A DNA stretch of 64,000 nucleotides, taken from positions 186,001 through 250,000 of the forward strand of contig NZ_JAILYH010000002.1 of the NCBI RefSeq assembly GCF_019793435.1. The letters are read 5' to 3'. The notes below the pieces were generated by a model. That model saw only the letters and a list, made by a program, of their open reading frames with translations, did not search any database and had not been told where the DNA came from. Every line of letters begins with the position of its first letter. The first letter of the stretch is position 1. Positions 53,343 through 61,721 of this stretch are shown here, in pieces. Position numbers and translations under genes: made by a program. Source of the DNA: Rhizobium redzepovicii (GTDB lineage Bacteria > Pseudomonadota > Alphaproteobacteria > Rhizobiales > Rhizobiaceae).

Positions 53343-54248
53343 TTACTTGTCGGGCACCCCTCCGACGGCGAACGCAATGCTGACCGCACGGTTCACAGCC
53401 GCTGCAAGAACCGACATGTGGGTCTGGCCTGCATAGAGCTCGAATTCGGTACGCAATCCGTCTTCTGTGCTGCTCAATCGCTCCGCCATCTCCTGCGCCA
53501 GGAGGATCGTCCGCTCCGCCTTCCTCTTTTCCAGGCGTACGGCTGCATCCTCGTTGCGGTACTGAAAGGGGGCCAACTCGTCGCCTTCATATTCCCCGGC
53601 GGACAAATGCAGGAAGGCGGCATTTCCCGGGATGGGTTGACGCTGCGCCTCATTGTTGAGGATTTCACTGTTCTCCCAATAGATGGTCGGGCTGGCCGCA
53701 ATCCAATTGGCAAACAGACCCGGCCGCTCAAACAGGGCATAGAGGGTAAAGAGGCCGCCGAAGGAATGCCCAAAAAGCGATCGGCGCCGCGGATCCAGGG
53801 TCACTATCTCCGCGATCCGCGGTATCAACTCGCTCTCGATGAAATCCGCCAGTTTGCCGGTCCCTCCGATGACCACCGGGGGACCGCCCTCAACAAAGGG
53901 CGGATAGGATTTGACCGGTGGAGGACCGAGGTCCCAAGACCGGCGGAGCGCATCATAGGGCTCGTCGGTGGGATAGCCGATCGCCGCGATCACCCCCCAG
54001 CCGACATTCGTTCCCGTGGGGTAAGGCGCCTGCGTGACCAGGCTGGCAGCCGCGAAGGGGAAAGTGGCGTTGCCGTCGGTCATCACTAGAAGCGGCCATC
54101 CCCCCGCTGGCGGCTTCTCCGCCGGAATGGACAGGAATATGCGATAGGGCTCGCCGCCTGCAGCCGGAGCGAGATCGAAAAAGCACGTGCCGGGCAATGA
54201 ATAGACGCTGACAGGTTCAGTCGTGAGAACGGTTTCTGATGTTTGCAT
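53343..54248 (-). CDS. Alpha/beta-hydrolase esterase (IroE/BesA-like fold)
   Basis: This 301-residue protein is an alpha/beta-hydrolase of the esterase-D/IroE group. The nucleophile Ser sits in LFGHSFGGLFTLYAL, and the catalytic His is likely in GQTHMSVLAAAV. The N-terminal part includes FFDLAPAAGGEPYRIFLSIP and LVMTDGNATFPFAA. No signal peptide is visible. It is 17 bases after the ATP-grasp gene and is therefore the last gene of the yjf-like operon rather than part of a siderophore cluster. The substrate may be an ester linked to that system. The activity is inferred from fold only. Confidence 0.82.
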   Translation of the reverse strand: MQTSETVLTTEPVSVYSLPGTCFFDLAPAAGGEPYRIFLSIPAEKPPAGGWPLLVMTDGNATFPFAAASLVTQAPYPTGTNVGWGVIAAIGYPTDEPYDALRRSWDLGPPPVKSYPPFVEGGPPVVIGGTGKLADFIESELIPRIAEIVTLDPRRRSLFGHSFGGLFTLYALFERPGLFANWIAASPTIYWENSEILNNEAQRQPIPGNAAFLHLSAGEYEGDELAPFQYRNEDAAVRLEKRKAERTILLAQEMAERLSSTEDGLRTEFELYAGQTHMSVLAAAVNRAVSIAFAVGGVPDK

Positions 54249-54265
54249 AAGAGGACGTATCTCTC

Positions 54266-55423
54266 TTAATCGATGATGACGTGCGGCACGAAACGCGACA
54301 GGTTGGCGGTTATGCGCGAGCGGTCTTCGCGAACGGCAAGGCCACAGGCGCGATCACCGACGACCCAGCTGCCGAGCACGGCAAAGCCGCCGTCGCTTTC
54401 GAAAAGCGGGGCATAGGCCTGGACGACGAAGCCTTCGTCGCCATAATCGCCGGGAGCGGAAACGAATTCCCGGCCATCCCGGAATATCGTGACGTTCTCG
54501 CCCTCTCGCGACAGCAGCGGTTTGCGCACATAATCCGTCAGGGTCGCGGCTGCCGGGTCGTCGGCAAAATAGCTCGCCAGCAGGTTGGGGTGATTGCGGT
54601 GGCGCTGCCAGAGCAGAGGCAGAAGCCCCTTGTTCGAGAGCACGGCCTTCCAGGCGGGCTCGATGAAAACATCGCCGGAGTGCGCGAGTTCGCGGGCGAA
54701 CGGCTCGCGCAGCATGAACTCCCATGGGTATAGCTTGAAGCAGCGGTCGATCACCCGATCCTGCAGGTCGGTATAGCGGCCCTCGGCATCGATGCCGATC
54801 TCGCGTATGTCGAGAAGCTCGACGCGATGGCCGGCCTGCACTGCGCAGTCCATCAGATAAACCGTCGTGCCTCGATCCTCCTCATTGTCGGTCATCACAG
54901 CGAAGTGGAAGATCGGCCCTTTGGGAAATTGCTCGAACGCCTCGACGAGGCTTTCCTGCAGGGAATTATACTGGTCCGCATCATTGGGCAGGGTACCCAA
55001 AGCCATCTGGTCGGTCAGCCAGTTGTATTGGAAATAAGCTGTCTCGAACACCGAGGTCGGGGTATCGGCGTTGTATTCGAGCAATTTGACGGAGCTGGTA
55101 CCGTCATAGGCAAGATCAAATCGGCCGTAAAGGTGCCGGTCGCGGCGCTGCCAGGAGCGCTGCACCACATCGCGCAGATCCTCCGGAATGGCCAGCCTGT
55201 CGAGCGTCTCTTCGCTTCTGACGATATCACCGACCAGATCCATGCACATGTCGTGCAGTTCCTGGCTCGGCTGTTCGATCTGCGTCTCGATTTCGTCGAG
55301 CGTGAAAGTATAGGCGGCATCGTCGAGCCAGTAAGGCTCGCCGTACATGACGTGAAAGCCGAAGCCGACGGCGCGCGCCTCGTCACGCCAATCAGGACGG
55401 GCCGGAAGGGTGATGCGCTTCAT
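54266..55423 (-). CDS. yjfC: ATP-grasp glutathionylspermidine-synthase-like (YjfC/YgiC)
   Basis: This 385-residue protein resembles the synthetase half of glutathionylspermidine synthase: RLAIPEDLRDVVQRSWQRRD, LYGRFDLAYDGTSSVKLLEY, NADTPTSVFETAYFQYNWL and PWEFMLREPFA. These phrases match the ATP-grasp ligases YgiC and YjfC of E. coli, which lack the amidase half. It probably ligates an amino compound to a peptide or protein. Its start is 1 base after the upstream DUF1190 stop, which sets the start at 55423 rather than 55459. The physiological substrate is not known. Confidence 0.9.
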   Translation of the reverse strand: MKRITLPARPDWRDEARAVGFGFHVMYGEPYWLDDAAYTFTLDEIETQIEQPSQELHDMCMDLVGDIVRSEETLDRLAIPEDLRDVVQRSWQRRDRHLYGRFDLAYDGTSSVKLLEYNADTPTSVFETAYFQYNWLTDQMALGTLPNDADQYNSLQESLVEAFEQFPKGPIFHFAVMTDNEEDRGTTVYLMDCAVQAGHRVELLDIREIGIDAEGRYTDLQDRVIDRCFKLYPWEFMLREPFARELAHSGDVFIEPAWKAVLSNKGLLPLLWQRHRNHPNLLASYFADDPAAATLTDYVRKPLLSREGENVTIFRDGREFVSAPGDYGDEGFVVQAYAPLFESDGGFAVLGSWVVGDRACGLAVREDRSRITANLSRFVPHVIID

Positions 55424-55424
55424 G

Positions 55425-56024
55425 TCAGCCGCCGAAACTAAACGACGAACGGCCACCAAAGCCTTGACGGGCGACGGTGCGGGTATTGACGTTGACCGGC
55501 TTGACGCTCTGGCGCGAGGGCGCAGTCAGACTGTCGTTGCCCGCGCCGCCTGATCGAACCGTTGTCACCGTCTGCCCGGAGCGATTGCGGTAAATCGGCG
55601 TCGAACCGTAGTAATAACCCATCTCCTCCTGGCGCCGGCGATAGTCGGAATAATCGCCGATGTTGTTCAGTGCCGAGGACAGCATGTAGCCTGCCAGGAA
55701 CGGCATGAAGAAGCTGCCGCTGCCGCCGGTATTGTTGGGGACTGAATTGGCCGGCTGCTCCGAGCAATGGCCCGCGCCGTATTCGGCCTCGCAGGCGGCC
55801 ATGCCGTTGAAACGCGGCGCGGTGGCGAGATGAGCCCGCATGGCATCCTGATAGCCGGCCTGGCAGACCTGCCGGTCCATGCCGGATTGCACGCATTGGT
55901 CGACGGAGGTGAACATGACCTCCGAAGGCGTCTGGTCGCCGCAACCGGATAGCGCCAGGGTGGAGGCAGCGATAGTGCCTAGGGCCAGGAAGGGTCGTCT
56001 GTGCCCGCTCTTACGTCTGCGCAT
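55425..56024 (-). CDS. yjfM: DUF1190 lipoprotein (YjfM/YgiB family)
   Basis: This 199-residue protein has a basic N-terminus and the lipobox LALSGCGDQ (lipidated Cys28). It then has cysteines in the pattern SVDQCVQSG, RQVCQAGY, MAACEAEYGAGHC, characteristic of DUF1190. The C-terminal third is rich in Gly, Ser, Arg and Asn and ends FGGRSSFSFGG, like a low-complexity surface tail. It lies directly before the ATP-grasp gene, as ygiB precedes ygiC and yjfM precedes yjfC in E. coli. It may be a target for tagging by that ligase. Confidence 0.9.
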   Translation of the reverse strand: MRRRKSGHRRPFLALGTIAASTLALSGCGDQTPSEVMFTSVDQCVQSGMDRQVCQAGYQDAMRAHLATAPRFNGMAACEAEYGAGHCSEQPANSVPNNTGGSGSFFMPFLAGYMLSSALNNIGDYSDYRRRQEEMGYYYGSTPIYRNRSGQTVTTVRSGGAGNDSLTAPSRQSVKPVNVNTRTVARQGFGGRSSFSFGG

Positions 56025-56037
56025 CGTTCCCCTCCCC

Positions 56038-56439
56038 TCAATAGGTCATGCAGGCGGCGTTGAGAATACCGATGACCAATGCGATGCCGCCGCCCCATAT
56101 GCCCGCGGCGATATCGTCGGCGGTGATCTTCTCATGCAGGTCCGGCATGGTGAAATTCGCAATATAGAAAGCAAGGACCTGCGCCAGAATGCCGATCACC
56201 GCCCATATGATGTAGTCGATGATGCTGACCGAATTGGCGGCGGCCGAAGCCAGCGGCAGGCTGAAACCGACAAGCGCGCCGAGAAATGCCGTCACCGCGG
56301 CGAGGTTGCCGGCACGAATGAGCTGAACTTCCTTTTGCGGCGTCAGGAATGTGTAGATCACCGCAAAAACAACGTAGGCGCCAAGACCAACGGCGAAATA
56401 ACCAAGGAAGGAAGGCAGACCCGCCACGTAATCGAGCAT
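56038..56439 (-). CDS. yjfL: DUF350 membrane protein (YjfL family)
   Basis: This 133-residue protein has four hydrophobic helices, with a duplicated DUF350 pattern (FAVGLGAYVVFAVIYTFLTP in the first, ISIIDYIIWAVIGILAQVLA-like region in the second). Such proteins always occur near YjfC-type ligases in this kind of cluster. It should sit in the inner membrane. It is 13 bases upstream of the DUF1190 gene. Function is unknown. Confidence 0.9.
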   Translation of the reverse strand: MLDYVAGLPSFLGYFAVGLGAYVVFAVIYTFLTPQKEVQLIRAGNLAAVTAFLGALVGFSLPLASAAANSVSIIDYIIWAVIGILAQVLAFYIANFTMPDLHEKITADDIAAGIWGGGIALVIGILNAACMTY

Positions 56440-56472
56440 TGAAAAACTCCTCCGTCAAAAATTGATAGTGTG

Positions 56473-57132
56473 TCAGACGCGGCGGACATCGGCTGGAGCA
56501 AGCCCATAACCGATCAGAAATTCCACCGAGCTTCCCGCTTGGCTCTGTCCGAGGTCGAGATCACGCTCGACATTGATCAGAAGCATTTCGCGCGTCGAGC
56601 CAAGCGGGCGGTAATACAACATACAGGTCTGGTGAATGGAGCGCTGCGCTTCACCATCCTCGACCTTTTCGACAAATTCCACCAGTTGCGCGCGCTCCGG
56701 GCCTTCGCCCCAGAAGCGGCTATAGAGGATACCGTCGGCATCGTAGGATGGCTGGCCGATCAGGCCGCCCGGCCCGGTCCAGCGGTTCCATTCGCTCTGC
56801 CCGGCCGGCACGACGCTGTCCCAGGATTGATAAAAGCTGATGTCGTCGACGGCATCGCCCGGCTGGCCCGACGCCGACATCACCTGGATCATCCGGTGGT
56901 CCTCATCGTAGTAGCGCGACAGAACCGTTGCGGCATCGAGCGAACTCTCGCCGTAGCCGGCAATGATGAAGGGGCCGCTCCGTGGCAGCGGCATGGCCGG
57001 CTCGCCGCCCAAAGCCTCGGCCTCGAGGGAGAGGAAATCGATCTCCAGAGCCCCGCCGATGGCGGCGCCCAAGGGGCCAAGTTCTCTGGGCAAGGGCTTT
57101 TCGTTCTTGTCTCTGCCGAACCAGCCGATCAT
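56473..57132 (-). CDS. yjfK: DUF2491 family protein (YjfK family)
   Basis: This 219-residue cytoplasmic-looking protein starts MIGWFGRDKNEKPLPRELGP and includes FIIAGYGESSLDAATVLSRY and YYDEDHRMIQVM, typical of DUF2491. It has no membrane helix, signal peptide or known catalytic motif. ATG 57132 overlaps the stop of the upstream K+-channel gene by 4 bases; the longer frame to 57237 is rejected. In E. coli the counterpart yjfK follows yjfJ, here moved to the opposite strand behind the channel gene. Confidence 0.9.
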   Translation of the reverse strand: MIGWFGRDKNEKPLPRELGPLGAAIGGALEIDFLSLEAEALGGEPAMPLPRSGPFIIAGYGESSLDAATVLSRYYDEDHRMIQVMSASGQPGDAVDDISFYQSWDSVVPAGQSEWNRWTGPGGLIGQPSYDADGILYSRFWGEGPERAQLVEFVEKVEDGEAQRSIHQTCMLYYRPLGSTREMLLINVERDLDLGQSQAGSSVEFLIGYGLAPADVRRV

Positions 57133-58184
57133 GATACGTCTCCCATTCGAGCCCAAGCGACGGCAGCGGGATCTAGCCGCATTCCGCTGATGTAGTAAAG
57201 AGTCTCGCCGCCCCGCATCAGCACCTCGTCCCGGCAATTGAGGTCGGTGATGCCCTGGCTCAGCAAGCCCACCAGCGTGACGTTATGCTCACGCTTGAGG
57301 CTTAAAAATACGTCTCCATAGAGCAGTGGCCGTTGCAAAGGCGGAACCGGCAGGGAAAAGGCCGTATCGGTGGAGGCGGCCGATAGCAGCCGTGCGGCGA
57401 TCTCCGAAGAGCCCGGATCGCGGGCTGCACGCGACAGCAGCTCCTCGGCGAGCGAGCCCACCGCCTCGACGCGCGGCCGGAGTTGTTTGACCATCTGGGC
57501 TGTGCGGTCGTCGGCGAAATAAGCGACGATATGGGCATTGGGCGCATGGTCTTCGGCAATCAGCACCGCGGCCAGCGTCTCGTCGTCATTTGCTCCGCGC
57601 GCGATGATTGCCCGCGCCTGCGCCACTCCGGCCCGCACCAGAGCGTCCGCATCGGCGAGCCGCTCGGTTCTGATATAGTCGGTGTAATCGCTGACGGGAT
57701 TCTCCGCCAGCTCCTTGGCAACCAGAACGCTCATTGGTTCGTTGGCCTGCCGTTCGGCATGCAGCAGCCGCAGCATCTGGTATGTCTGCCCCTCCTGCCA
57801 GCCTAAGACGATGATATGACCGCTGCGTTCGCTGTAGTCACCCAATCCGCGCATGCGGTTCCTCCAGATCGTGCCGATCGTTGTCAACAATTTGCCAAGA
57901 ACGGCGGTGAAGATGGCAATGCCGCCGGGCAGGACGAAGAGGACGGCAATGATCCGGCCAAATCCCGATTTTGGGGAAAGATCTCCATAGCCGACCGTCG
58001 TGGCTGTCACCATATAGTAGTAAAGAAAATCGATCGGATTGCCGACGAGATCGCCTTCGCCGCACAGCATAAAGAGCAGGTAGGAGGCGGCCAGATGGAT
58101 CACGAGAAGAATAAAAAGGGCGGACCAGGCCAATTCGCTGAGCGAGAGATATACACGCCGCAGCAATGAAGCGATAAATGGCAC
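57129..58184 (-). CDS. Two-helix potassium channel with RCK/TrkA-like domain
   Basis: This 351-residue protein has two membrane helices (about residues 18-41 and 76-103) around a pore loop with the K+ selectivity filter TVGYGD at 63-68. Its cytoplasmic RCK/TrkA-N domain starts GHIIVLGWQEGQTYQMLRLL, with a Rossmann-type fold that gates such channels in response to ligands. It is the first gene of the operon and overlaps the DUF2491 start by 4 bases. A channel in this position is not part of the E. coli yjf operon, so it is a notable partner for the envelope module. Confidence 0.92.
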   Translation of the reverse strand: MPFIASLLRRVYLSLSELAWSALFILLVIHLAASYLLFMLCGEGDLVGNPIDFLYYYMVTATTVGYGDLSPKSGFGRIIAVLFVLPGGIAIFTAVLGKLLTTIGTIWRNRMRGLGDYSERSGHIIVLGWQEGQTYQMLRLLHAERQANEPMSVLVAKELAENPVSDYTDYIRTERLADADALVRAGVAQARAIIARGANDDETLAAVLIAEDHAPNAHIVAYFADDRTAQMVKQLRPRVEAVGSLAEELLSRAARDPGSSEIAARLLSAASTDTAFSLPVPPLQRPLLYGDVFLSLKREHNVTLVGLLSQGITDLNCRDEVLMRGGETLYYISGMRLDPAAVAWARMGDVS

Positions 58185-58288
58185 GCGATTCGCCCCCGTT
58201 CCCCGTGCGTAACCTAGCGAAATTTATTTACCGCGCCACCCCTTTAAGTGGCATATCGGATACCCAGATATTTTTCGAATTCTAACCG

Positions 58289-58735
58289 ATGGAGGACTTT
58301 TTGGAGACCTGGAACCTCACCACTTTAACGCGCCTGTTCGCCGCCGATCCGGCGGCGCTCGGTGATGTGGACGTAGCCGTACCCGAACAGGGCGACGTCA
58401 TATGCGTCACCCTCAAGGAAAAAGGCGATCTCGACGTCTTCGTCGCGGTCAGCGGAGAACGCGACATTCTTGTCAGCGCCGTTCTTTTGCCGTGCAAGGA
58501 GGTGCCCAATCGCGAAGCCTTCGAACGCATGGTGCTCAAGACGCACAAGTTCGTGCCGCTCTCCAGCTTCGGCATCACCACCATCGACGGTGAGGAATGG
58601 TATGAATTGTTCGGTTCGCTGTCGGCGCACTCGCCAGCCGACACGGTGGTCGAAGAGGTGGCAATTCTGGCGGCCAATGCCGTCGATGCGGCACACATGA
58701 TTGATGAATGGAAAAGCGGGGAGATTGCCGCATGA
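58289..58735 (+). CDS. yjfI: DUF2170 family protein (YjfI family)
   Basis: This protein of up to 148 residues belongs to DUF2170: DVAVPEQGDVICVTLKEKGD, HKFVPLSSFGITTIDGEEWY and ELFGSLSAHSP. ATG 58289 has no ribosome binding site, whereas TTG 58301, in the same frame, has GGAGG at 58291-58295, 5 bases away. The true start may therefore be the TTG, giving 144 residues. Its stop overlaps the PspA-like start (ATGA). No catalytic motif is known. It is divergent from the K+-channel operon. Confidence 0.88.
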   Translation: MEDFLETWNLTTLTRLFAADPAALGDVDVAVPEQGDVICVTLKEKGDLDVFVAVSGERDILVSAVLLPCKEVPNREAFERMVLKTHKFVPLSSFGITTIDGEEWYELFGSLSAHSPADTVVEEVAILAANAVDAAHMIDEWKSGEIAA

Positions 58736-59466
58736 GCACCTGGGGAAAGATTTTCACCGCCATTCGCGGCGGCATCAACGAGGCGGCTGAAGCCGCCGCC
58801 GACAACCAATCCATGCGCATTCTCGACCAGGAAATCCGCGACGCCGAACAGTCGCTGCGCCGGGCGCGATCCGATCTGGCCGGCATCATGGCCTCCAACA
58901 AGAGCGTCATGCGCCGCCTGGAAGAAAACCGCGCAAAGGAAACCAAGGATACCGACAGCGCTCGCGCCGCGATATCGGCAGGCCGCACGGATCTCGCTCA
59001 GGGCCTGGCGCAGCGCATCGCCACCAGCCGTTCCGAAGTGCAGCGCGACCAGGAAGAGCTCGATCGGCTGCTGCCCCGCCAGCAGCAGATGCTGCGCACG
59101 ATCCAGGACACCGAAGCACGCATTGCTCAGATGAAGCGCGAGGTGGAGAACGTCAAAGCCAACGAGTCGCTGCTGCGCGCTCAGTCGGCGATCGCCCATA
59201 ACCAGTCGGGCATCAATACCCGTCTCGGCAGCGCCGTCGAAAGTCTCGAACGCATCAAGAAACGCCAGGAAATCACTGCCGGGCGCATCGAAGCCGGTGC
59301 AGAGCTCGCCGCGCTGGAAAACGGCGGCGATCTCGATCGTCAGCTGCGCGAAGCCGGCATTGGCGGTTCCAGCCATTCGGCCGATGACATTCTGGCACAA
59401 CTAATGCTCCCCAAACATTCGGCCGAGCCGGTCTTGCTGCCCGCCCCCGCCGGCCAGAAAGACTGA
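58732..59466 (+). CDS. yjfJ: PspA/IM30 family protein (YjfJ)
   Basis: This 244-residue protein is a PspA/IM30 membrane-remodelling homologue. It starts MSTWGKIFTAIRGGINEAAE, an amphipathic helix, then a long coiled coil from about 25 to 190 (EIRDAEQSLRRARSDLAGIM, VQRDQEELDRLLPRQQQML). The C-terminal 55 residues are a tail seen in YjfJ-type members. These proteins bind damaged inner membranes and oligomerise. It is translationally coupled to the DUF2170 gene and divergent from the K+-channel-containing operon, the same set of families as in E. coli yjfIJKLMC. Confidence 0.92.
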   Translation: MSTWGKIFTAIRGGINEAAEAAADNQSMRILDQEIRDAEQSLRRARSDLAGIMASNKSVMRRLEENRAKETKDTDSARAAISAGRTDLAQGLAQRIATSRSEVQRDQEELDRLLPRQQQMLRTIQDTEARIAQMKREVENVKANESLLRAQSAIAHNQSGINTRLGSAVESLERIKKRQEITAGRIEAGAELAALENGGDLDRQLREAGIGGSSHSADDILAQLMLPKHSAEPVLLPAPAGQKD

Positions 59467-59611
59467 CAATCCCTGGGGACGGCAGCCTTGCCTGCCGTTC
59501 CCAGCACGTCTGCGGATTCGAGCGCCCGCGCGCTTGTTGGTTGAAAGCGGCGCGCGTGCGCCATCTTCTGCGACGAAGCCGGCCGGCATAAGCGAGAGCA
59601 TGTCGTCGTTT

Positions 59612-60337
59612 CTAATTGACGCCGAGAAACTGCTTCAGCTCGGCCGTCTGCGGGTTGGCGAAGACCTCCTCCGGCCGGCCCACCTCGTGGACCCGGCCCT
59701 GATGCATAAAGACGACGCGGCTACAGACGTCGCGGGCGAACTTCATCTCATGGGTGACCATCAGCAGCGTCATCCCTTCCGCGGCAAGCTCGCGCACGAC
59801 GGCCAGAACCTCGGCGACCAGTTCCGGGTCGAGCGCCGAGGTGATTTCGTCACAGAGAAGGGCTGCCGGCTGCATGGCGAGCGCCCGGGCGATGGCGACG
59901 CGCTGTTGCTGGCCACCGGAGAGTTCGTCCGGATAGGCGTCGAACCTGTGCCCAAGCCCCACCCGCTCCAGCATCTTGCGGGCGATGGCCTCGGCTTCGG
60001 CCTTCGGGGTCTTCTTGACCACCGTCTGCGACAGGATGACGTTGCCGCCCGCCGTCAGGTGCGGGAAGAGATTGAACTGCTGAAAGATCATGCCGACCTT
60101 GAGGCGCAGGGCCTTCAGATGCACTTCGTCATCGAGGAGTTGCGCGCCGGCCACGGAAATGGAACCGTCGGTGATGGTCTCCAGGCCGTTGATGCAGCGA
60201 AGCAGGGTCGATTTGCCCGAACCGCTTTTGCCGATAATGGCGATGACCTCGCCGGCCTGCACATCGAGATTGATGCCTTTCAGCACCTCGGTGGCTCCGA
60301 AGCTCTTGCGGACTTCAGTGATTTCGATGAGCGACAT
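59612..60337 (-). CDS. Polar amino acid ABC transporter ATPase
   Basis: This 241-residue ATPase of the GlnQ/HisP family has Walker A GKSGSGKST, Q-loop [18 protein letters not shown], signature [15 protein letters not shown], Walker B ALLCDEITSALDPE and switch MVTHEM. It overlaps the end of the permease gene by 23 bases and is last in the operon. It energises uptake of a polar amino acid or opine-like compound; the substrate is not decided. Confidence 0.95.
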   Translation of the reverse strand: MSLIEITEVRKSFGATEVLKGINLDVQAGEVIAIIGKSGSGKSTLLRCINGLETITDGSISVAGAQLLDDEVHLKALRLKVGMIFQQFNLFPHLTAGGNVILSQTVVKKTPKAEAEAIARKMLERVGLGHRFDAYPDELSGGQQQRVAIARALAMQPAALLCDEITSALDPELVAEVLAVVRELAAEGMTLLMVTHEMKFARDVCSRVVFMHQGRVHEVGRPEEVFANPQTAELKQFLGVN

Positions 60338-60974
60338 TGAGCTTCCTTTCCAGGATCTGGCTGCTTTTCGACAAGGGCCAGCAGAGGGCGAAGTAGATGA
60401 GGGCGACGAGCCCGTAGACGGTGAAGGGCTGGAAGGTGGCATTGGTGACCACGGTGCCGGCTTTCGACAATTCGACGAAGCCGATGATCGAGGTCAGCGC
60501 TGTTCCCTTGACGATTTGGACGGAGAAGCCGACCGTCGGCGGTATGGCGACCCTGAGCGCCTGCGGCAGGATGACATGGCGCATCTGCTGCAGCCGGCCC
60601 ATGCCGAGGCTGGCGGAGGCTTCCCACTGGCCTTTGGCGACCGATTCGACGCAGCCTCGCCAGATCTCGGCGAGAAAGGCGGCGCTCCACAGGGTGAGTG
60701 CCAATCCCGCAGCAAGCCAGGCCGGCACGTCGATGCCGAAGAGGCCGAGACCGAAAAAGGCGATGAAGAGCTGCATCAGCAGCGGCGTACCCTGGAACAG
60801 CTCGATATAATATTTCGCAAGCAGCCTGAATGGCTTGCGCTTGCTGATGCGCAGGAACAGCAGCCCCAGCCCGACCGCGCCGCCGCCGACGAAGGAGACG
60901 AGCGAAAGCAGGATCGTCCAGCGGGTGGCGAGCAGCAGGTTTCGCAGGATGTCCCAGAGGGTGAACTCGATCAT
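60315..60974 (-). CDS. Polar amino acid ABC transporter permease (HisM type)
   Basis: This 219-residue permease has about five membrane helices and the HisMQ signature AAFLAEIWRGCVESVAKGQW then EASASLGMGRLQQMRHVILP. RWTILLSLVSFVGGGAVGLG is the first transport helix. Its start overlaps the other permease by 4 bases. It should form a heterodimer with that gene's product. Confidence 0.93.
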   Translation of the reverse strand: MIEFTLWDILRNLLLATRWTILLSLVSFVGGGAVGLGLLFLRISKRKPFRLLAKYYIELFQGTPLLMQLFIAFFGLGLFGIDVPAWLAAGLALTLWSAAFLAEIWRGCVESVAKGQWEASASLGMGRLQQMRHVILPQALRVAIPPTVGFSVQIVKGTALTSIIGFVELSKAGTVVTNATFQPFTVYGLVALIYFALCWPLSKSSQILERKLNVAHRNH

Positions 60975-61642
60975 CGTGCTTTTCTCCTCGGGAAAATCAA
61001 GCCGCCGACCACGCCCAACACCTGCCGAAGCAGGATCGCCATCACCAGATAGATGGCTGTCGAGACGATGTAGGCCTCGAAGGCGCGGAAGGTTCGCGAT
61101 TGTATGAAATTCGCGGCAAAGGTCAGATCTTCGGCGGCGATCTGCGACACGATCGACGAGCCGAGCATGACGATGACGACTTGCGACGACAGCGCCGGCC
61201 AGATGCGCTGCAGTGAAGGGACGAGCACGACATGGCGGAAGGTTTCGAAGCGCGTCATGGCAAGGCTCTCGCCTGCCTCGAATTGACCCTTCGGGGTTGC
61301 CTGGATGCCGGCGCGAATGATCTCGCAGCTATAGGCGCCAAGGTTGATGACCATTGCGAGGTTGGCGGCGGTCAATTCGGGAAGCTGGAGGCCGAGCGAC
61401 GGCAGGCCGAAGAAGATGAAAAACAGCTGGATCAGGAACGGCGTGTTGCGGATCAGTTCGACATAGGCGGCAACGACAGGTTTCAGCCAGGCCGGCCCGA
61501 GTGCGCGCACCCAGGCACAGACGATGCCGAGTGAAATGCCGAGCAGTCCGCCGATCGCGATCAGTTCCAAGGTGACCAGTATGCCCTTGATGATCTCAGG
61601 GTAATATTGAAGCAGCCAACCGAATTCGAAATGATAGCTCAA
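60971..61642 (-). CDS. Polar amino acid ABC transporter permease (HisQ type)
   Basis: This 223-residue permease has about five helices and the signature GAYSCEIIRAGIQATPKGQF then EAGESLAMTRFETFRHVVLV. LIRNTPFLIQLFFIFFGLPS is a typical family phrase. It is 79 bases after the binding-protein gene, separated by a strong hairpin, and overlaps the next permease by 4 bases. Confidence 0.93.
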   Translation of the reverse strand: MSYHFEFGWLLQYYPEIIKGILVTLELIAIGGLLGISLGIVCAWVRALGPAWLKPVVAAYVELIRNTPFLIQLFFIFFGLPSLGLQLPELTAANLAMVINLGAYSCEIIRAGIQATPKGQFEAGESLAMTRFETFRHVVLVPSLQRIWPALSSQVVIVMLGSSIVSQIAAEDLTFAANFIQSRTFRAFEAYIVSTAIYLVMAILLRQVLGVVGGLIFPRRKAR

Positions 61643-61669
61643 AGAATTGTCCCCTCTTGCGGTGACGAG

Positions 61670-61707
61670 CGGATGTCATCCCGCCTGCGGGCGCGGGATG
61701 ACATCCG
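61670..61707 (-). terminator. Intercistronic hairpin after the binding-protein gene
   Basis: A perfect 15-base stem CGGATGTCATCCCGC/GCGGGATGACATCCG with an 8-base loop lies between the binding-protein stop and the permease start. It likely lowers downstream expression or protects the binding-protein mRNA. Confidence 0.65.
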
Positions 61708-61721
61708 TAAGTCCGGGTCGT

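Noticed and set aside
53343..54248. A siderophore esterase role for the alpha/beta-hydrolase
   Set aside because: No siderophore synthesis or uptake genes nearby; its position in the yjf-like operon suggests another substrate.
58282..59400. A 372-codon open frame on the minus strand
   Set aside because: Antisense to the DUF2170 and PspA-like genes, which have family matches and translational coupling.
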